From positions 1 to 9,038 of the forward strand of contig URAI01000095.1 of NCBI GenBank assembly GCA_900545725.1: DNA of 9,038 nucleotides, in the 5' to 3' direction. This DNA is from an uncultured Eubacterium sp. (lineage in GTDB: Bacteria; Bacillota; Clostridia; Lachnospirales; Lachnospiraceae). Positions 6,018 through 9,038 of this stretch are shown piece after piece (position 1 is the stretch's first letter; every line of letters starts with the position of its first letter). A program made the translations under genes and the position numbers. The notes under the pieces were generated by a model. That model ran no database searches, was not told the origin of the DNA, and was given only the letters and a program-made list of their open reading frames with translations.

Positions 6018-7325
6018 TTATGAATAAATATGCACATCTGCCAAATCTTTAATCTTATCCCAATCCGCCTGTGAAGCTGTATCATACACTGCAACAACAT
6101 AAAAACCTGCATTTTTTGCCGAGCTGACACCATGCATTGCATCTTCAAATACAACAGTTTTTGTAATATCAAAACCCATTCTTTTAGCTGTTTCTCTATA
6201 TATATCCGGATCTCTTTTTGACATTTTAAGCCTGTCGCTTGTGAAAATATTATCAAAGCATTCACTAAGTCCATTTCTTTTTATTGCTTCAACGGCACAA
6301 TCATAATCAGAACTTGTAAGAATACACATCTTAATATTTTGTTTATGAAGCTCCTTTATTATGTCAACAGTACGTTTTTTAGCAGGAATCTCTTCTTTAT
6401 ATTGTCTTTTTATAATATCTATAAGACTCTTTTCTATATCCCCTGTTGGAACATCTATATTAAATATATCTTTAACATATGCAACAGCTTCTTTGACAGT
6501 CATTGCTGCTGCCTTTCTTTCTACTTCTTCTGTTACTGTATATCCTTTAGATGTAATATAATTTCTTAACAGATTATCCCAGTATGGCATTGAATTAAGA
6601 ATTGTTCCATCCATATCAAATATGGCATATCTTATATCATCCGGCAGCTTAATATTATCTTCTTTAAAATCAATTGCACTTACCTTTCTAAGAAGTCTTT
6701 CCGTTGCTGCAGCTACGTCTTTTTGTGCAAAAATAGCTGATATTACCGCCACACCATCAACTCCCGTTCCGCTTAATCTGTCAACATTATCATAATTAAT
6801 TCCTCCTATTGCAACAACCGGAATATCAACCCTTGACGTTATGTCAAGCAAAGTCTCTTTTTTCATATCCTTTGCATCTTTTTTGGTTGTTGTATGAAAT
6901 ACAGCTCCAACTCCGATATAATCAGCACCTGCCTCTTGTGCCTTTATTGCAAGTTCAGGTGTAGGTGCTGTTACACCAATTATCTTATCATCTCCAAGTA
7001 TTTTTCTTGCTTTCTCATATTCCATATCACTTTGTCCTATATGGACTCCATCTGCATCTATTTCTTTTGCGGCATATATATCATCATCTATAACAAATGG
7101 CACATTATATTTATCTGCTATCTTCTTTATAACTTTCCCCTCTGCCACAAGCTCATCATATGACATATTCTTTTCTCTTAATTGTAAAAATGTAACTCCT
7201 GATTTTAATACTGCCTCAATCTCCTCTTCAAATGATTTTCCATCAAGCCACTGTCTGTCAGTAACAGCATATAAAAGCATGCTTTCTTTATTAAACATCT
7301 TATTTACTATCTGTTTATTTCGCAT
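6018..7325 (-). CDS. thiE: thiamine-phosphate synthase fused to a HAD-superfamily phosphatase
   Basis: A 435-residue two-domain enzyme. Residues about 16-215 are ThiE, which joins hydroxymethylpyrimidine diphosphate and thiazole phosphate to give thiamine phosphate. Its motifs are QLREK (48-52), IDDD (79-82), GVHIGQSD (93-100), GVGAVFHTTTKKDA (138-151) and AIGGI (172-176). Residues about 230-435 are a HAD phosphatase with a helical cap: DMDGT (237-241, nucleophile Asp237), TSS (337-339), Lys370 in KRDPDIY and FEDAMHG (Glu394, Asp395). All four HAD motifs are intact. A natural inference is that the second domain removes the phosphate from the product or a pathway intermediate, but HAD substrates cannot be read from sequence. 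The open frame extends to a GTG at 7355; I chose ATG at 7325 because GGAG lies six bases before it. No TPP riboswitch is seen. Confidence 0.92.
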   Translation of the reverse strand: MRNKQIVNKMFNKESMLLYAVTDRQWLDGKSFEEEIEAVLKSGVTFLQLREKNMSYDELVAEGKVIKKIADKYNVPFVIDDDIYAAKEIDADGVHIGQSDMEYEKARKILGDDKIIGVTAPTPELAIKAQEAGADYIGVGAVFHTTTKKDAKDMKKETLLDITSRVDIPVVAIGGINYDNVDRLSGTGVDGVAVISAIFAQKDVAAATERLLRKVSAIDFKEDNIKLPDDIRYAIFDMDGTILNSMPYWDNLLRNYITSKGYTVTEEVERKAAAMTVKEAVAYVKDIFNIDVPTGDIEKSLIDIIKRQYKEEIPAKKRTVDIIKELHKQNIKMCILTSSDYDCAVEAIKRNGLSECFDNIFTSDRLKMSKRDPDIYRETAKRMGFDITKTVVFEDAMHGVSSAKNAGFYVVAVYDTASQADWDKIKDLADVHIYS

Positions 7326-7331
7326 ATTAAT

Positions 7332-7335
7332 CTCC
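7332..7335 (-). promoter_or_regulatory. ribosome binding site that sets the ThiE-HAD start
   Basis: The minus strand reads GGAGATTAATATG here, with GGAG six bases before the ATG at 7325. The upstream GTG (7355) has only GAGAAGT in front, and an intermediate ATG (7337) has no clear site. Confidence 0.6.
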
Positions 7336-7371
7336 ATTTCACCGGTATTATTCACACTTCTCTAAATTTAT

Positions 7372-7394
7372 ATTATAAACAGGCTAAAATTACA
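7372..7394 (-). promoter_or_regulatory. possible promoter of the ThiE-HAD gene
   Basis: A minus-strand TATAAT lies at 7372-7377. TTATGT sits 16 bases further upstream as a weak -35. Transcription would start about 40 bases before the chosen ATG. It lies between the thioesterase stop and the ThiE fusion, where no terminator is evident, so the two genes could also be cotranscribed. Confidence 0.4.
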
Positions 7395-7421
7395 CATAAA
7401 TGATCTTACTGCCATCAAGGA

Positions 7422-7922
7422 TTATTTATCACCTTGCTCCAAAACAAACATCCGCTCATTTTTCCTTATTATGCTTCTTTGTTTTCCAGCTTCATAACGT
7501 TCTTTCTCCTGTATTGATGCAGGCTTCAATCTTGGAACAGTTACCGGATGTCCGTTATCATCGAGTGCCACAAGCACAAGATACGCCCTGTTTACAAGCA
7601 TTTTATTATCACAAAAGTCTCCGGTATAAGTTTCTATACATATTTCCATAGACGAATTACCTACATAAGTTATAAAACCCTGCATATCAATTATATCTTT
7701 CTGATAACATGGTTTATAAAAATCAACACTTTCTATACATGCTGTAGTAACCCTCTGTTTTGCATTCCCACAATGACGTTTTGCTACTATTCCTGCAAGT
7801 TCATCAATCCACATAAGATGTTGTCCACCATATAATATACCTTCATTATTCATATGTTTGGGAAACAACAGCTTTGATGAAACCGAAAAAGAATCTGCTA
7901 CTGTTTTTATAATGTCTTTCAT
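7422..7922 (-). CDS. acyl-CoA thioesterase, hotdog fold (YkhA/YciA-like)
   Basis: A 166-residue single-domain hydrolase of acyl-CoA thioesters in the cytosol. The N-terminal signature FPKHMNNEGILYGGQHLMWIDE (residues 20-41) matches the family pattern of an Asn, a Gly-Gly and an Asp on the long hotdog helix (Asn26, Gly32-Gly33, Asp40). It continues with VTTACIESVDFYKP (58-71) and a VNRAYLVLVALDDNG strand (110-124). A basic, polar C-terminal tail (about 136-166) follows the fold, as is common in this group. The length fits the family. GGAGG lies four bases before the ATG, a strong but close site. The acyl chain preference cannot be told from sequence. The neighbours do not suggest a shared pathway. 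Confidence 0.9.
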   Translation of the reverse strand: MKDIIKTVADSFSVSSKLLFPKHMNNEGILYGGQHLMWIDELAGIVAKRHCGNAKQRVTTACIESVDFYKPCYQKDIIDMQGFITYVGNSSMEICIETYTGDFCDNKMLVNRAYLVLVALDDNGHPVTVPRLKPASIQEKERYEAGKQRSIIRKNERMFVLEQGDK

Positions 7923-8079
7923 CCTTCCTCCATCAAATATTATAGCTTTATTTCACCCTCTGCTTTCCATTCCGCCTGGATACCTCATGCGGCAGAAAAA
8001 GAATACAAACTATCATTTATAAAATTGTAAACCGATGATAATATTATTAAAAATATAATGGTGTCCAATATTTTCACAA
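7923..8079 (-). other. intergenic region with a locally GC-richer patch and possible 22-codon ORF
   Basis: 157 bases between the chemotaxis gene and the thioesterase gene. The left half holds a GC-richer stretch (about 7951-7995) unlike the AT-rich surroundings, with a CCGC/GCGG pair (7972-7975 and 7989-7992). A short minus-strand frame runs from ATG at 8016 to TAA at 7948 and would end NGKQRVK, but no ribosome binding site precedes it. TTTACA (minus strand, 8026-8031) could be a -35, but the matching -10 is poor. No clear terminator follows the chemotaxis gene. Confidence 0.35.
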
Positions 8080-9038
8080 TCAAAACTTTGCAAATATGTT
8101 AGTACTATTCTTAAGATTCTGGGCAATACTCTTGTTTTCTATCATTTTATTGCTGATATTGACTATATCCTCAACAAGATCCTGTGTGCTTATGGCCGCA
8201 TTATTGACACCGGCAGCACCCTCATCAACTACTGTTGTAATTGTATTAATAGAATGAGCTATCTCATCCATATTTTTCTTTAGGACATCTGTTTTCTCAA
8301 CAAATTCATCCATTGCACTTTCTATATAGGAAGCATTGTCTTTATACTTCACGCCTCCATCAACAAACGTCTGAAATTCAGGAAGAATAGTCTGCTGAAG
8401 ATAAGAAACCAGATTATTAGCATTATCTGATAGATTATTAACAGCAGTAACAACAACCGAGTTAATGCTTTGTATCTTGTTGGCAGTTTCACGGCTTGAA
8501 TCCGCTAACTGACGTATCTCATCCGCAACTACTGCAAAGCCTTTGCCTGCTTCACCTGCTCTGGCAGCTTCTATTGATGCATTAAGTGCTAACAGATTCG
8601 TCTGACTTGATATATTAAGAATATCATTAGTAAGATTATTTACCTGATCAACACTCTTGCTATCTTCTATTGCCTTATTAAGAACATCTAATATATTTCC
8701 AACTTTTTCACCGGTCTGAATCATATTATATCTGGCATCGCTCTCTATTTTTTCTGCATTTGCCTTCATTTCCTTTGAGAACTGATTAATATCATCTGAC
8801 TTTGTTGCTATAATCTCTACATCTTTTAGTATATCATCAGCATTGCCGTTAATGGTATTAACTGAATGTCCTACATCCTGCATAGTTGCAGATAATTCCT
8901 CTGTCATGGCAGATAAATCCGAAGCACTGTCATTGGATTTGACAACACTGCCATCTACATCAGCGACAACATTTTCCATGTAATTAGTATTCTCTATAAT
9001 CAGCTTAAGTATTTCCTGCAGCTTATCCATAAAAAGAT
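8080..9038 (-). CDS. methyl-accepting chemotaxis protein, C-terminal signalling part (partial)
   Basis: The cytoplasmic signalling domain of a chemoreceptor, which relays ligand sensing to the CheA kinase through CheW. The highly conserved hairpin tip runs SSQTNLLALNASIEAARAGE (141-160 counted from the ATG at 9030) and continues GKGFAVVADEIRQLADSSRE, flanked by long heptad helices on both sides. EELSATMQDV near the start is typical of the descending helix. The frame is open to the right edge (Leu-Phe before the Met at 9030), and the 8 bases available there show no ribosome binding site. The 316 residues visible lack any sensor, transmembrane or HAMP region, so the true start almost certainly lies outside the window. 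The protein ends FAKF with no CheR-binding pentapeptide. Confidence 0.93.
   Translation of the reverse strand, partial: LFMDKLQEILKLIIENTNYMENVVADVDGSVVKSNDSASDLSAMTEELSATMQDVGHSVNTINGNADDILKDVEIIATKSDDINQFSKEMKANAEKIESDARYNMIQTGEKVGNILDVLNKAIEDSKSVDQVNNLTNDILNISSQTNLLALNASIEAARAGEAGKGFAVVADEIRQLADSSRETANKIQSINSVVVTAVNNLSDNANNLVSYLQQTILPEFQTFVDGGVKYKDNASYIESAMDEFVEKTDVLKKNMDEIAHSINTITTVVDEGAAGVNNAAISTQDLVEDIVNISNKMIENKSIAQNLKNSTNIFAKF

Noticed and set aside
7326..7421. TPP riboswitch upstream of the ThiE-HAD gene
   Set aside because: The gap is under 100 bases and lacks the conserved THI-box elements (CTGAGA and ACCTGATC-like motifs).
8080..9030. MCP as a complete soluble chemoreceptor starting at the Met at 9030
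   Set aside because: The frame stays open to the window edge and there is no visible ribosome binding site, so a truncated view of a longer receptor is far more likely.

Overview
The window is about 9 kb of AT-rich chromosomal DNA. Its ATA-rich isoleucine codons, strong GGAGG ribosome binding sites, clostridial-type 495-residue threonine synthase and Gram-positive capsule-control genes point to a low-GC Firmicute. A Lachnospiraceae-like gut or rumen anaerobe is my inference; no rRNA or other taxonomic marker is present. All confidently called genes but one read on the minus strand.

Layout on the minus strand, in transcription order (right to left): the C-terminal signalling part of a methyl-accepting chemotaxis protein, cut by the right window edge (to 9038); an acyl-CoA thioesterase (7422-7922); a fusion of thiamine-phosphate synthase to a HAD phosphatase (6018-7325); threonine synthase thrC (3236-4723); then a compact polysaccharide-control operon. 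That operon holds a PHP-type tyrosine phosphatase (CpsB), a chain-length/kinase-adaptor membrane protein (CpsC), a bacterial tyrosine kinase with a YYGK-repeat tail (CpsD) and a membrane-anchored protein with two Ig-like domains. It probably continues, or ends at a hairpin, at the left edge.

The one plus-strand gene (5015-5848) lies between thrC and the ThiE fusion and has its own well-formed promoter. It encodes an unusual protein with the order AP2-like domain, degenerate HNH-like domain, AP2-like domain. It looks like a homing-endonuclease relative that has lost its catalytic histidines and kept its DNA-binding parts. It is the most unusual gene here. It converges on the ThiE fusion, and a perfect 22-bp stem-loop separates the two.

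Functionally, CpsB, CpsC and CpsD form the known phosphorylation cycle that controls capsule or exopolysaccharide assembly: CpsC activates the CpsD kinase, CpsD autophosphorylates its tyrosine tail, and CpsB removes the phosphates. The other minus-strand genes are ordinary metabolism (threonine, thiamine, acyl-CoA) and chemotaxis. Further points of note are a 54-bp imperfect palindrome between thrC and the capsule genes carrying promoter-like hexamers on both strands, and probable non-ATG or internal starts for cpsB and the ThiE fusion.
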